Shown here piece after piece: positions 46,501-59,485 of a stretch of DNA of 64,000 bases. Source of the stretch: Lactarius indigo (Eukaryota > Basidiomycota > Agaricomycetes > Russulales > Russulaceae); assembly GCA_025766275.1 (NCBI GenBank), contig JAFKAC010000003.1:1488001-1552000 (forward strand). Reading direction: 5' to 3'. A program made the position numbers and the translations under genes. The number at the start of each line of letters is the position of its first letter. Position 1 is the stretch's first letter. The notes below the pieces were generated by a model. It was given only the letters and a program-made list of their open reading frames with translations. It was not told the origin of the DNA and did not search any database.

Positions 46501-48981
46501 CGATCCCCCCCGGCTTTACTGTGAATAGTGGTCGCCGACCCTTCAAGGATGGGTCCCGGGGAGCGCTCGATGCAGATGGTTTAGACGTCTCTTTGGAGCT
46601 CCCGATGCTGGATATGTTGCCATCCTCGTTTGCAGACATCGCCTCGACATCGTATAGAGAGTCTACAGTTGGTGTAGATTGCTTCGCCCTTGGTTCTTTT
46701 TCCGGAAATGACTGCTCTTCCGTGGGAAGCACGATGTCCAAGAATCCCTCAATCACAAAAAAAAGCCCTAAAGCCATTTGAAGTGAGAAGGAGTCGATAG
46801 TAACAGTAACGTACCTATATCTCGCTCTCCTGCCCTTGCCAAATAAGATCCCTTCAGAGAAAAACAAGATTTCAACACCATTATCGAGTCCACTACCGTA
46901 TCCGCCTGCGGTGATAGAGGAGGATCCGCCAGTTGCGCTGGAAGAGTCATCCCCCATTTCAAGCAATGACAAGGAACCGAATGGCGACAAGAAACCACTC
47001 GGTTGCGGTACTTGCCCCCCGTCCACAGCAGAAAAGGAGGGTGAGGCTTCCGAAGAAGTATCGTCGCTCAACGGAGGTTGTGATAGACCAATAGAGACTG
47101 CGATGCAGTTCATTACTTCCTGCCGGAGGTCGAAATCAACCCCGTCAAAGTGAAGAAACTCTGGGGTCTCGGAGCCATCGGACAACTCTCGGCGGGAAGA
47201 ATGAGGGGTGTTTAAGACGCTAAAACTTCTTCCTAGGGGCTTGTAGACATCTCCAGATAATGTAGAACTGTGTAAATCTCCAGCTTGTACGAAATGCCTT
47301 GACGAACGTGTCCGCGATGGAGGAAAGCGAACGTTCTCACGTAGCTTGACGGGACTGGTCGAGAGCCCCCTTTCCGGTGATAATCGAGTCTTTGAAGGCC
47401 CTGGTGAGACCGATGTTGGTGAAAGACTGAAGTAGTCTCCGTCCGGCTCGGGTTGTGCCAGTGAGAAATCTTGACTCTTAACCCCGTCAAATCGTTGTCT
47501 CAGCTGCTGCATTCCCCCACTTTCGTAGAAGGTAGAAGGAAGTGGATGGCAAGCGATGTCGTTGATAGCTTTCTCAGTCCGAAGAACCTCAGTTGTCAGA
47601 CCCAAGTACTTATGAGCGGCATTGAATGTTACCCGAGAGAACCGGGTCATGATGACTGGAAGTAGGCGCGTGAAGGCACAATTCCCGGTAATGGGCTAAA
47701 TAGAATAACGCACCTTGTACGATATGTGCACTAGCCTTGGGAAACTTTTTGGTTAGTCGACGAAAGGCCTCTGCAGGAATTACGGCTAAGGTTGTGTCTT
47801 CTGTTGCGCGGGCCACGGTTCCGTGATGGATCTGCGTAAGATGATTAGACACTCTCCGTCGACGTCTTTGATTCAACGAGGCGCTGATGAGACGTTCTGG
47901 GTGGCGGGTGGCGGTCGGGGTTGGAGATTTCGGCTCTCTGGGGTGGATGGTAGAGCTACTCGAGGAAACAGAAGGCGACCTTCTCCGTTCGGTCTGATTA
48001 TATTGAACATGTATTTGAGAGGCGTCCGAGTCCGCACGTTTACCTTTGCCTGAACGGAGTACCGTCAGGACGCCAGAGGCCTCGTCGTCGTCGTCGTCAC
48101 TGTGGATACCACCGTCTTGAAACCCGATTTTCACATCTTCCGTGAATAGACTCAGGATAGTAAACAAACTCGAGAGCGTCCCGCCACTGCCAACTTCGTT
48201 CATGAGTTGGTAACCATTCATATCCTCGTTATCCCAAGATCCGCTTCGAGGCTCTGTCGGGTTACCTGAGGGTGCGTACACCTGGACCATTCCATCGATG
48301 ACGCAGTAGAAGCTCCGGTCTTCGTCTAATGACAAGCTATCTCCTGCAATCAGTCTTCGCGTCTGGAGATGTCTGGCCAATTCATGAAAAACCTATGAAA
48401 GACCTGTTGAGTTGAAGTGACCAGTTTGAAATCACGTAAACGTACCGGTTTTTCCAGAAAACCAAATATCCGTACAGCCTGTAGGAATTCGTCGAGATAG
48501 TTGTGAAATGTAGGTGGTGTCTCCGTGGTATTGACATCAGGATGTAGTTCTTGGGCGTCTGATTTCGGTAATGGTGGTTCTTTGAGCTGAGCGTAAATGT
48601 TGAGGTATCGAAATCGTATCCAATAATTCACCGCGACGACCCAAAGACAGAATAACATTACAAATGACCAGAAATTCAGCTGAAAAAACGTAACAATGAG
48701 CTCAACCCCACGCCCAGAGTTCTGACGGGACGAACAGTGAGCGTCAACGAATAGGATAGCAAAAAGTAGATAAGACGCGGGACACTGATGGTAATCAGCG
48801 CAGCCAAGGCCTTGATCCATGACAACAAGTATACTGTGTATTCTGTCAGTACTGTCGCAGAAACATGAGCCTATCGCTGAGACTCACAGACGACCCAGAA
48901 GAGGGCAGAAAGAAAAGAAACGACAGGGTGGCGATCTGTTTGTTGCATCCTCTCGAGATGAGCAGCAAGAGTGGCCTCCAT
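43542..48981 (-). CDS. NTE1: Lysophospholipase NTE1 (patatin-like, cNMP-binding)
   Basis: A long multi-exon gene starting [14 protein letters not shown] at 48981. Order of parts: one or two N-terminal membrane helices ([29 protein letters not shown]), several cyclic-nucleotide-binding-like domains (for example [40 protein letters not shown]), then the patatin domain with oxyanion loop [10 protein letters not shown], catalytic serine in GTSIGAL and catalytic aspartate in LVDGGY. Nte1 is an ER enzyme that deacylates phosphatidylcholine to glycerophosphocholine. The end was set at the stop after [11 protein letters not shown] at 43542; splicing to an alternative stop at 43516 is possible. The arrangement is normal for fungi. 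Confidence 0.9.
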
Positions 48982-49625
48982 CGCTTAGTGTACGCAGGTA
49001 GCTAAATATATGCGTACGAGACGAGAGGACGATGTGTCACGACAATGACGTATTTAACAGCGCACGAGTCGAGTGTGTTCAAGTTTGCATGGGCATTATC
49101 TTATGCAATACTGCGCAACAGATAATTTTATCGTAATTAAGCTGCCATTAGTTACAGTAGTGGGACTAGGGCCTCCGTGTCCTGGCTCCCCGAGCGTTTC
49201 TCACTCACATCAGTTCGACAATAAAAGTGTCACAATTGACGCACTACGATCATGATAATCGCTTGGACTAATCGTTATGTCTTGAAAAGGGTCACCCCTT
49301 ATATTAGTCTTAGTCATTTGGCTTCGCTTCACACAACAGGCAAACTGCTATTCTATGGAACCAGACGACAATAACGTATCTTTTCTTGATGGAAATGCGC
49401 CATGAAAAGGTGGGCACCGCCACCCGAAGCGATCCGCTAATCGGAGGGTTCACCTTAGTGGATGAATAAATAAATAAATAATACCGTTAGCCATAATAAG
49501 ACAACTAGAGCCCTTTGTGGACTATTTATGGTCGAGATCAGAACTAGGAAGAAAAAGGGGAAAGATGTGACAAGTGTTAGTGCTGGGACATCTCGCACAA
49601 GCGTCTTGCCACAGGTCGCCGGAGT

Positions 49626-49633
49626 TATAAAAG
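49626..49633 (+). promoter_or_regulatory. TATA box of casein kinase 1
   Basis: TATAAAAG followed about 30 bp later by a long pyrimidine tract, the usual layout of a fungal core promoter. Confidence 0.5.
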
Positions 49634-49763
49634 GGAACCTGTGCCATCCCCCTATTTTCCCACGCCCCTTCGCCCTCACACCTCTTCCTTCTGCCTTCCA
49701 ACCTCCCTAATACTACCTCTCTCCCCAATCTTTCCCCCCTTTTCAAAGTCATTTCGTGTGGTT

Positions 49764-50096
49764 GTGAGTATCGATCTTTGGCCTGTTGCATATTTCCTCC
49801 CAAAATTATCTTTGTGGCCAAAGAGTGTTCCCCGTTCGGTCATCTTGTTCGGAGCACCTTTTTTTCCCTTTGCGATGTTTGGTGGCAATCCCGCTGAACT
49901 TGCAAAACTTTCCGGGAAATGGCCTGTCCATGTACACTTAGCTTTACAAGCTACTGTATGTGAAGAGCAGCCTTGTTTTTTTTTTGACTGCCTTGGTGTG
50001 CGCTTACGCGGCATCGCCACGACACAAGTCATCCTCGCTTCTACACACTCCTTACTCATTGCTTTGCGAAGTGCTAACAAGTCATCCTCGTTCTAG
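49764..50096 (+). other. Probable 5'-UTR intron of casein kinase 1
   Basis: A strong donor gtgagt at 49764, a branch-site-like gctaac at about 50073 and an acceptor ttctag at 50091-50096 define a 333-nt intron that ends 18 bp before the start codon. This would explain why the TATA box is almost 500 bp upstream of the ATG. Confidence 0.5.
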
Positions 50097-50114
50097 TTAT
50101 TACCCTAATTCCTC

Positions 50115-51388
50115 ATGGCGGACTCCTCGTCTCATAGACTCGACCTCCGTGTCGGAGGAAAGTATCGACTCGGGAAGAAGATTGGATCTGGCTCATTCGG
50201 TAAGCTGATATCTTTTTATTATTCTTCGTAGCCCATGTTCACTGTTCCTCCGTAGGTGACATCTATCTCGGGATCAATATTATATCAGGAGAGGAAGTAG
50301 CCATCAAATTGGAATCCGTTAAGGCGAAGCACCCTCAACTCGAATACGAGTCTAAAGTTTATAAAACGCTCGCTGGTGGTGTCGGGGTCCCTTTCGTGCG
50401 CTGGTTCGGAACCGAATGCGATTACAATGCCATGGTCATCGATTTGTTGGGCCCTTCTCTTGAGGATCTCTTCAACTTTTGCAACCGGAAGTTCTCCCTG
50501 AAGACCGTTCTTCTTCTTGCTGATCAACTTGTTCGTGGGTTTCAAGTTAATCAATCATTATTTGCTGCTAATAACTGGATCAGATATCTCGCATCGAGTA
50601 CATCCATTCTCGCAACTTCATTCACCGTGACATCAAACCCGATAACTTCCTGATGGGCATCGGCAAGCGTGGCAACCAGGTTAACGTCATTGATTTCGGT
50701 CTCGCGAAGAAGTACAGGGATCCCAAGACTCACCTCCATATCCCTTACCGCGAGAACAAGAATCTGACTGGAACTGCTCGCTACACCTCCATCAACACTC
50801 ATTTGGGAGTGGAACAAGCTCGACGTGATGACTTGGAGTCGCTTGCCTATGTCCTCATGTACTTCCTTCGTGGTGCCCTGCCGTGGCAGGGCCTCAAAGC
50901 GGCCACAAAGAAGCAGAAGTATGATCGTATCATGGAAAAGAAAATGACGACCCCCACCGATCTTCTCTGCCGCGGTTTCCCCAACGAGTTCGGTATCTTC
51001 CTGAATTATACCCGTGCTTTGCGATTCGACGACAAGCCGGATTACTCCTATTTGCGCAAACTTTTCCGTGATCTTTTCACTCGCGAAGGTTACCAGTACG
51101 ACTACGTCTTCGATTGGAGTGTCCAGCGTGGCGCCCAGGATGAGGTAGCTAGCGCCAGTTCCAAAGCAGCAGGTGGCAGGCGCAAGGTCGTTCAGGAAGA
51201 TGAGGGCGAGCCACGTACCAGTGACCGACAGTAAGCGTCTAACCTAACCCGGCTGATTTATTGTTTACATACCAACGATTCACCTCAATAGACTCCGTTC
51301 TCACACTCGCCAGATGCAAGCTACCGCACCTGGCGCCGTGGGTCAGCAACGGGCTACTGGTGCTAGGCGTGATGGCGATCTTTGGTGA
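50115..51388 (+). CDS. Casein kinase 1, delta/epsilon type
   Basis: Four exons: 50115-50199, 50256-50530, 50584-51230 and 51292-51388, exactly 368 codons (367 residues). Kinase motifs: glycine loop [14 protein letters not shown], catalytic lysine in [21 protein letters not shown] as [12 protein letters not shown], and the CK1-specific [18 protein letters not shown] and PWQGLKA. The C-terminus after the kinase domain is short (about 70 residues) and lacks a terminal Cys-Cys prenyl motif, so it is of the soluble Hrr25/Hhp1 type. In yeasts this kinase acts in DNA repair, vesicle traffic and ribosome maturation. No frame damage. Confidence 0.95.
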
Positions 51389-52194
51389 TCATCTCACTCC
51401 GTGATAACCGTGCTCCCAGGAGCATGTGTGGAGTCAGTTCGCGGGGAGGCGTGAGGAGTTGCAGTTGAAGCCTGGCTTGCCAAGTTTGTCGAAATCTTGG
51501 AGCTAGTCGTTGGCATGACTGGATAGGGATACGCAAGTCGGAAGACAAGATGAATTTGAGGTGCTCCCAATCGCCGGGGTCAACTCGCAGTTTTCGATTG
51601 CCCCTCTTCATCTACATTCAAGACACTCTATGTCGACTGTTCATTGGTCCGAGGTTTGGCCGTATTCCTTTTATGTTAACTGTCGCCCTTTCCGCCACTC
51701 TCACTCCCGCATACAATCACCAATTCTTTTTTTCTCATCCACGGACGCCATTCTCCTTCAAGCCGTGCCTCCCTTCCATATATTTGGAGGACGCATGTTG
51801 GCCACGTTGTTGTCACTTTACGTACTAGAACCAATTCCCCCACCCCCCTCCCCCCTCCTGCGCCCGTGCTTTCTACAGCCCTATTGCTGTTGTTTTAAAA
51901 CACTTTATTTATTCCTTACGCAAAGCACCTTACATCTCTCTGTCGGGTAACTGTCCTTGTCCTCACACGTCGTTGTTGTCCTCCTACCCTCCACTTCTCA
52001 TTGTGTTTAGAGAAGGCGAGCGCGGTGGGAGAGGGCGCCGTGTGTTGCTGATGTATGGCCTGGAGATAGCACTTGCAAAACCAATTAATAGTTGTTCGTA
52101 TCTTGGCTGTTAACTGTCACGCGTGTCGGGTGTCGTGGTTTCAAGATTCGTATCGGCAAGCGCCGAGAGGGCCACTCGTCTCCTTCCTTCCGCC
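51389..52194. other. Intergenic spacer
   Basis: 806 bp between casein kinase 1 and gamma-COP. It holds the gamma-COP promoter. Open frames here have no recognisable product. Confidence 0.45.
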
Positions 52195-55100
52195 ATGGCA
52201 GCGTTCTCAAAAAAAGAGGAGGAAGGTCTAAGCTCGTACTATAATAACAAAACTACCGTCATACAGGAGGCCCGTGTCTTCAATGAATCCCCGATTAGCC
52301 CAAGAAAATGTAGGGCGTTGCTCACTCGCATCGTATACCTGCTGTACATCGGCGAGAACTTCGCAACACAAGAAGCTACTACCCTGTTCTTTGGCACCAC
52401 AAAACTATTTCAACACAAGGACGTGCGTAGCGAACTGCGACATCTATTCTTATTCTCAACTCTGCCTCCTAGAGCGCTTTGCGTCAGATGGTATATCTGT
52501 CCATAAAGGAATTGGCTGTCTGTGCCGAAGACGTCATTATGGTCACCAGCAGTATCATGAAAGATATGCAGCCAAACTCGGAGGTCATCTATCGTCCCAA
52601 TGCGATTCGTGCGCTTTGCCGCATCATCGATGTACGTGCAGCTGTTGGCCAAGTTTATCTCCACCGCCTTTACTTACAAACGTAGCCCTCCATGGTACAA
52701 GGTGTAGAACGCTTTTTCAAGGCCGCTATCGTCGACCGCACACCTTCAATCTCCTCTGCCGCTCTCGTCTCGTCCTACCATTTGTTCCCCTTTGCAAAAG
52801 ATGTTGTTAAGCGTTGGGTGAACGAAGCGCAGGAGGCAGTCAGCGCCAAGTCCTCTACTAGTTTCTTTGGCACAAGTTCGGCAAGCTCATATCTCGGCTT
52901 TGGGTCTTCGTCCTCCGCGAATAGTGGCTACCAGCCCATGCCATCGACGAGCTATATTTCACAGTACCACGCCCTTGGCCTGCTCTATCTTATCCGGCGG
53001 CAGGATCGAATGGCAGTAACAAAAATGATTCAACAGCTTGGCGGTGGAAGGTCAGGCTCCGGAACCGCGCTCAAGAATCCCATGGCTCTTTCTATGCTGA
53101 TCCGTTACGCAGCAAAAGTCGTTGAAGAGGACCCAAAGTGAGTCGAGAGCAGACCACTTTTTCCCCAAAGGCTGAATGCCACGCAATCTACGCAATCAAT
53201 CAGCGTACAAAAGCAGACGTTCGACCTTCTCGAAGGGTGGCTTCGCCACAAGAGCGACATGGTCAACTACGAGGCTGCACGTGCAATTTGCGAGATGAAA
53301 AACATCTCCAGCGCCCAGCTGACAAAACCTATCGCAGGTTAGTTCTCTATCGATGTTTAAATGAACCCAACTGATTGTCTATTAGTGCTGCAACTATTTC
53401 TTTCGTCACCTAAGCCCACCCTCAAGTTCGCGGCCACTCGTACCCTTGCTGGCCTTGCTTTGACACACCCAGCAAGCGTAGCCAGCTGCAATGTTGATCT
53501 CGAGAATCTTATTTCAGATCCCAATCGCAGCGTCGCTACCTATGCTATCACTACGTTGTTAAAGGCAAGAATGCCTAGCGTATACTTCGTGGCATACGTT
53601 AATTGGCATCACAGACCGGCAATGAGGCGTCCGTGGACCGCTTGATGAAGCAGATCACTGGTTTCATGAGCGAGATTTCTGATGAATTCAAAGTTATCAT
53701 CGTAGATGCCATCCGTTCTCTCTGCCTCAAGTTCCCAGCAAAGCACGCATCTATGCTTGGTTTTCTCTCCGGTGTTCTGCGCGACGAAGGGGGGTTCGAT
53801 TTCAAGCGCGCTGTCGTCGAGGCTATATTCGATATGATCAAGTACATCGGGGAGTCAAAGGAACAGGCCCTTTCCCACCTCTGCGAGTTTATCGAAGACT
53901 GCGAGTTCACAAAGCTCTCCGTTCGCATTCTCCATCTTCTGGGCATTGAGGGTCCGAAGGCCCCACAACCCTCGAAATATATCCGGTTCATTTACAATCG
54001 TGTAGTGCTGGAGAACGCCACTGTGCGAGCTGCAGCCGTCGCGAGTCTAGCTAAGTTTGGCATCATCGATGACGTGAAGCTGCAAAAGAGTGTCGGAGTA
54101 CTTCTAAACCGGTTGGTCGCTTCGTCCATAGCAGGTCGATGTACTGACGGATTTCTGGTGAAGGTGTCTAGACGATGTTGACGACGAAGTTCGCGATCGA
54201 GCGGCGCTGTATCTCAAGGTTATCGAAGAACCCCGGCTTGCCGAAACATATGTCAAGGATGGTGCGTGCCAATGATAATAAACTCGTAGCGCCCGTGATT
54301 CATTGCACGTTAGACTCTGTGTTCTCCCTGTTAGCATTGGAGTCTAAGCTAGTCGCTTACGTCAGGGATACTGACGCTACCGATCAGCCCTTTGATGTCT
54401 CCTCGGTCCCCAAAGTCAGTCGAGAGCAGGCGGCGCAAGAGGCTGCTCGTAAGTTGGCGAACATCGTCACTAGTTCAAGCTCTCAATTATTTCTTAGGGC
54501 CGAGCTCGCTGGACACTATTGGTGCCCCTACCACGAGAACAATGACACCGGTTCCACCGCCGCAGACTGCGGAGGAGACTCAGTCAGCCTTCGTACAACA
54601 GTTGACCCATGTACCAGAACTCGCGCCCTATGGCACGGTCATCAATAGCTCGAAGCCTGTTCAACTTACTGAGAACGAGACTGAATACCAAGTCTCATGT
54701 GTTAAACATGTTTTCCGCGAACATATCGTCTTCCAGGTTTGTGATGCTATTCTCTCAGCACGCGTGGCTCCTGAATGTTTATGCCCTTAGTTTAATGTGT
54801 CAAATACGATGCCAGATACCATCTTAGAACAAGTTTCCGTCGTTATGCAGCCCCCGGAGGACTCAGGATTGACAGAAGACTTCATCATTCCCATTCCTAC
54901 ACTCTCCTCAGCAAATTCTCCCGGTATTGTATACGTTTCATTCACAAGGGACACGCCAGAAGACTACGCGACTGCGTCTTTCCAATGCGTCCTGAAGTTC
55001 CTTAGTAAAGAAGTGGACCCCTCGACTGGGGAGCCGGAAGCAGAGGGATACGAGGACGAGTACCAGCTTGAAGAAGTCGAGCTGGCCGCGGGGGGAGACT

Positions 55101-55502
55101 ACATCATTCCGAGCTATTCGAACTTCTCGTCCGAGTGGGACCGCCTCCGGACTGGCGCCTCGATGACAGAAACGTTCACTCTTTCATCAATGGAGAGCAT
55201 CAAAGGTGTGACTGTTGGCTTTTTTTTTGGCATTTTGCATTGGCACTCACACGCTCTCAGCGGCATGCGATTCTATTATCGATATACTTAACATGGAAGC
55301 GTTGGGTGGGACTCAACATCCACCGGCAGGGACCACGGTCCATACATTACAATTGTCCGGTCTTTTAACAGGGGGTGGCGGAAAAATCCTCGCACGATGC
55401 CGCATGACATTCTCAAGGGGGGAAGGCGTAACTCTGGAGCTAGGGGCTCGTGGGGAGAAACAAGAGGCGTGTCAGCTTGTGATCGCAGCCATTGGGGGTT
55501 AG
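52195..55502 (+). CDS. SEC21: Coatomer gamma subunit (gamma-COP, Sec21)
   Basis: Eleven exons (52195-52422, 52473-52631, 52686-53137, 53204-53337, 53386-53564, 53615-54111, 54164-54261, 54314-54448, 54498-54736, 54791-55205, 55261-55502) sum exactly to 797 codons. This is somewhat shorter than the roughly 870-930 residues common in the family. The adaptin-like N-terminal solenoid starts [20 protein letters not shown], with the [20 protein letters not shown] repeat and [20 protein letters not shown]. The C-terminal appendage contains [20 protein letters not shown] and ends LVIAAIGG. It is a COPI coat component for Golgi-to-ER transport. The fifth intron is GC-AG (AAG|gcaaga at 53565). No frame damage across all eleven exons. 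Confidence 0.93.
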
Positions 55503-55828
55503 TTGTTTATCAGGGTGATGATGATGATGATGCAATGAATATGACGGTAACCGTTTGTCTCACTGCGCCCTGCGTCTCACTGCCCTGCGTGCGTGATCAC
55601 ACCGACCCCGACGGAATTGGGCGTCATGTGAGCTTACGGAGATAGATGATACGGTAACGGCTTGGGGACGGAAGTCGGAGAATGACGGGGGGGTGGCAGA
55701 GGTGCCCGTTCCCGGGTAGTGTCAACGTCCTCGTAAGACTACCCGGTAGCGTACAAGAACAAGCGAAAGCGAATGGTCACCCATTCATATCATTCCCTCT
55801 TTCTCTTCGTCCTCGTCTACCATCTATC
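55503..55828. other. Intergenic spacer, gamma-COP to pantothenate kinase
   Basis: 326 bp; upstream flank of pantothenate kinase. No feature beyond a pyrimidine-rich stretch close to the ATG. Confidence 0.35.
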
Positions 55829-57521
55829 ATGTCTACCCCTCTCCCGGCAGCCAAAGTAATTCACGTTGACACTCGTGGGGCCGTGATCTTGGACGAGGCT
55901 TCCCCCGAAGTGCGAGCATTGTCTACTTATTAACAAATCGCGCTCCTCATTGACGATGTGGCAAGACCAGAGATAGTCGGGGGATTTACCTGCCAAACTA
56001 CATTGAACCCGTGTCGCACATTGCAGTCGATGCAGGTCCCTCTCTCACAGTATTTCGTTATTGTATTCATATCCCAAACAGGTCGGAGGTTCCCTCGCCA
56101 AGGTGGTCTATTTCACTCGTTCACCAGATCCGCCATCCTCTCCCTCCGTACTTGCGACCGGCGGAAACAGCTCTCACAGTTCGATATCGACACCCCCGTC
56201 TCCATCATCCGATGGGCCCCTCTCACAACCATTCCTTCCGAGCGCTTCACACTCCAGGCAAAATGGCGCATTGACACCCATGGTGCTCGACAACCCAACG
56301 AATGGACTGTCAGGTCTACACGAGAGTCTGCTCCATGATACCATTCTGCGTCGCGCGTCCATGCAACACTTTCCTGGGGGCTCGTTAAATTTTGAACGCT
56401 TCGAGACGGATGCTATCGACGATTGCGTCAAGTTCATTCAAGACCTGATAGAACGCTCAGCGAGTATCAATGGCGTCTCGATCGAAGAGATGAGACAGGG
56501 CGTGAAGATCATGGCGACCGGAGGTGGTGCCCATCGGTTCTACGAATTGTTTCGTGAAACACTAGGTGTCGAAGTTCTTCGGGAAGACGAGATGGAATGC
56601 CTGATCGAAGGTCTGAAATTCATCACACTCATCCCTGACGAAGTGTATTTCTTCTCGGACGAGCTTATTCAATCTGTCGCACACCCATCACTATCTCCGG
56701 CATCCCTCGAGCGGCCAGGCCCAAACCCGCCAAAATATGCCGTTACGTTTGAAGGAAACCCGACGCCTCAATTACCATGCCTACTTGTCAATATCGGGTC
56801 GGGGGTTTCCATCATCAAAGTCGAGGAGGACGGAACATTTGAGCGTGTGAGTGGGACCAGCCTCGGAGGAGGAACCTTGTGGGGCTTGCTGTCACTACTG
56901 ACGCCCGCTACTTCGTTCGACGGTCTGTCTTCCTTTTTCATTGGGACCCGGATGACGCAACTCAGACTTTCTCAGAAATGCTGGCACTCTCGGAAGCAGG
57001 TGACAACGCCGCTGTGGACATGCTCGTCAAGGATATTTATGGACAAGACTACAGCAAACTCGGACTAAAATCCACGATGATTGCCAGCTCTTTTGGCAAG
57101 GTGTTCAAGAAGGGCAAGGAAAAGAAGAAATTCTCGCCCGAAGATATCAGCAAAAGTTTGCTATACGCGGTGTCAAATAACATTGGACAAATAGCGTCTG
57201 TCGTTGCTTGAGTAGCCTTACGTCACCGAATGATTCTAACGGTAAATAGGTACATGAACGCGGAGAAATATGGCCTCAATCGGATCTACTTTGGCGGCTG
57301 CTTTATTCGGGGCCACCCGGCGACCATTGCGACGTTGTCGTATGCGATTCGGTTCTGGAGTAAAGGCACCAAGCGAGCACTGTTTCTACGGCACGAGGGA
57401 TTCCTGTACGTGCTGCGCCTCCGCTGTGTTTAATACTAACGTGCCTCCTCACAGCGGTGCGATTGGTGCATGGATCAAGAACATTGATGGGGACCGTGAA
57501 TCGGAGACAGGAGAGGCATGA
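55829..57521 (+). CDS. Pantothenate kinase, eukaryotic type II
   Basis: Exon 1 is 55829-55909 and exon 2 starts at 55966; later exons include KFIQDLIERSASINGVSIEE and finish GAIGAWIKNIDGD. It phosphorylates pantothenate, the first step of coenzyme A synthesis. Type II PanK landmarks: DAG-SLAKVVYFTRSPD (ATP/phosphate loop), MATGGGAHRFYELFRETLGV, EDEMECLIEGLKFI, LLVNIGSGVSIIKVEEDG and RVSGTSLGGGTLWGLLSLLT. A Ser/Pro-rich insert after the first strand (TPPSPSSDGPLSQPF) lengthens the N-terminal lobe. The acceptor used before GSLAK is ambiguous (cag at about 56091 or gag just after); the second keeps frame. One further intron lies before YMNAEKYGLNRIYFGG. Confidence 0.9.
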
Positions 57522-57702
57522 CGGATGCTTAGGACAGACATTGTATATTATCATTATATTAATATTGGATGATATGATGTACCCGTGGGAAGATGAGGAT
57601 ATTAGCGATCTGGCAGGTGGTCCCGTGTAAGCAATCTGCTCTAATTAATTTTCCGTTCCTTCTTTATGTCCTTTCTCTTCCTCTTTCTCTTCCCTCACCA
57701 CA

Positions 57703-59485
57703 ATGGACCCTTCCTTCTCTTCATGGTCAACTGAGCCAAATGATCAAGACTCTCTAAAGGAAAGGTCAAAGAAACCTCGCCATCGTCACTCGGCCTTTCA
57801 ACTCGCTGCCCTGAACGAGCTTTATGAACGCAATGAACATCCCTCTCTCGATGACAGAACCACTCTAGCTGAAAAGCTGGGAATGTACGCTTGTTGTCTG
57901 TCCATCATTTGTTATCCCATCACCCACATGCTATATCCAATATAGGGAGACAAAGACAGTCAATGCTTGGTTTCAGAATAAACGCGCTTCCAACAAGAAG
58001 CGCTCCCGTCCCGGACTTTCCTCCTCGTCATACGATCTCCCATCGATCTCCTCCTTACTCAGCTCCGTTGATTCCGCCCCTCCTTCACTCGTCGAGGACC
58101 CTTCGATCTCTGATTTCCCTTCCCCTGCCCTTCTACCCCGTATTCAACAGTCTTCTACACATATCTCCCACGCCCCATCCTCCACAGAGACTCCCCAGCA
58201 GCAGACCGCATTTTACGCTGGCAACCCAGAACATTGCCATACGTATGAGGGCTCCACACCCGAGCTACCCTCTCGTCCTAGGATGCGAATGAGACCTTCT
58301 CTGTCCCAAACTGAGGAGCTGAGAAAAGCTTATACGGCCGATCCCCATCCTACCAAAGACATGCGTGAGGCACTTGGGAAGAAAATTGGAATGTGCGAGA
58401 AGCCCTTGCCTACTGTAATAGCATTCACTTGACTCATTCCATTATAGGCGCTATCAAAGTGTGACTAATTGGTTCCAAAATCAGCGAAGCCTTGCAAAGA
58501 AACGTCTGGACGATGAACTCTTCCCCGACAAAACCCAGCACCTTGATGACAGTGGCCACCTACTGCCGGATTCCTCAACTGATATGTTGTCTTATTCTCG
58601 AGATAGGTCGACCCTTGCGACGCTGGCTTTCCCCCCGCGATCGTCCCACCCCTCCGTTTCTGCTTTGATAAAAAGAGAGAGGCGGTCTCCGAGTGCAGAA
58701 CGTTCCAACACCTCTAGTTCATCAAGGGGTCCACCCTATCATAATATTCTCCCATCTCATCGTCCAAGGCGAACGCGGCCAGAGCCCCACCAGCTAGAAG
58801 CACTGCAAAAGTTATATAATCGCACCTCTAATCCATCTATTGAGGAACGCGGTGCCCTAGCACTCGAAGTTGGGATGTGCGTTTTTCTCTTTGTTCTTTA
58901 TTTTATTGTTCCTGATATCGACTGATTTCCTTTTTCGGTAGGGACCTCGCGAAAGTAACTAATTGGTTCCGCAACCTCCGGCAGACAACACGCAAGCGTG
59001 CTCTGAAACCTGGCGAAGAAGGGGATACAGAAAGCATACAGCTAGGATCGGGCTCTGTTTCCCGCGCGGTCACCCCTTCCGTGGCTTCCTCATACTCCCT
59101 TAACATACATGAAGCCGATCGTGTGCCGGATCAGGAACATGACGTGGACACTGACAATGAAGACCCGAATGCCATTCCTATTCCTATAAGCACCGGTGAC
59201 ACCACTTCAGGGCGTAAACACGTGCGCGTAGCACCCTCAGACGCTGGTACCGACGACGAAGAGTACCAAGAAGCCGTTACGCCGTCACCAGAACCGTCTC
59301 CCATCCCTCATCCCCCTACTACTGTTATGCCTAACCCTCGTCCAGATCAAGTAGATGTTCGTGCTGGAATCAACCTAAGTCCCATTGATTACGATCGTTT
59401 GGAGAAAATCCCAGGGCGACTATCCGGTGTCAAAGTCGAAGATGCTCTCCTACTGCTCGGCTTCCACCATCATATTGTACACTAA
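57703..59485 (+). CDS. Transcription factor with three homeodomains
   Basis: Four exons, 57703-57884, 57946-58392, 58448-58876 and 58942-59485, sum to 534 codons (533 residues). Three homeodomains are visible, each with its recognition helix: TVNAWFQNKRASNKKR, SVTNWFQNQRSLAKKR and KVTNWFRNLRQTTRKR. The matching first helices are HSAFQLAALNELYERN, SLSQTEELRKAYTADP and RPEPHQLEALQKLYNR. All three introns are phase 2 and interrupt the same Met codon just before helix 3. The recognition helices have Trp, Phe and Asn/Arg at the usual contact positions. The acidic C-terminal third ends in a proline-rich region and GVKVEDALLLLGFHHH. Nuclear regulator; targets unknown. It is not an HD1/HD2 mating-type pair, since a single protein carries all three. 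Confidence 0.9.

Larger units (their letters stand above)
48982..50114. other. Divergent spacer, NTE1 / casein kinase 1
   Basis: 1.1 kb without a coding exon. It contains an (AATA)n microsatellite at about 49466-49485, a TATA box and a pyrimidine-rich tract (49650-49740) close to the probable casein kinase transcription start. Confidence 0.5.

Noticed and set aside
57703..59485. Mating-type HD locus
   Set aside because: A single protein with three homeodomains, no divergent HD1/HD2 pair and no flanking mitochondrial intermediate peptidase gene.
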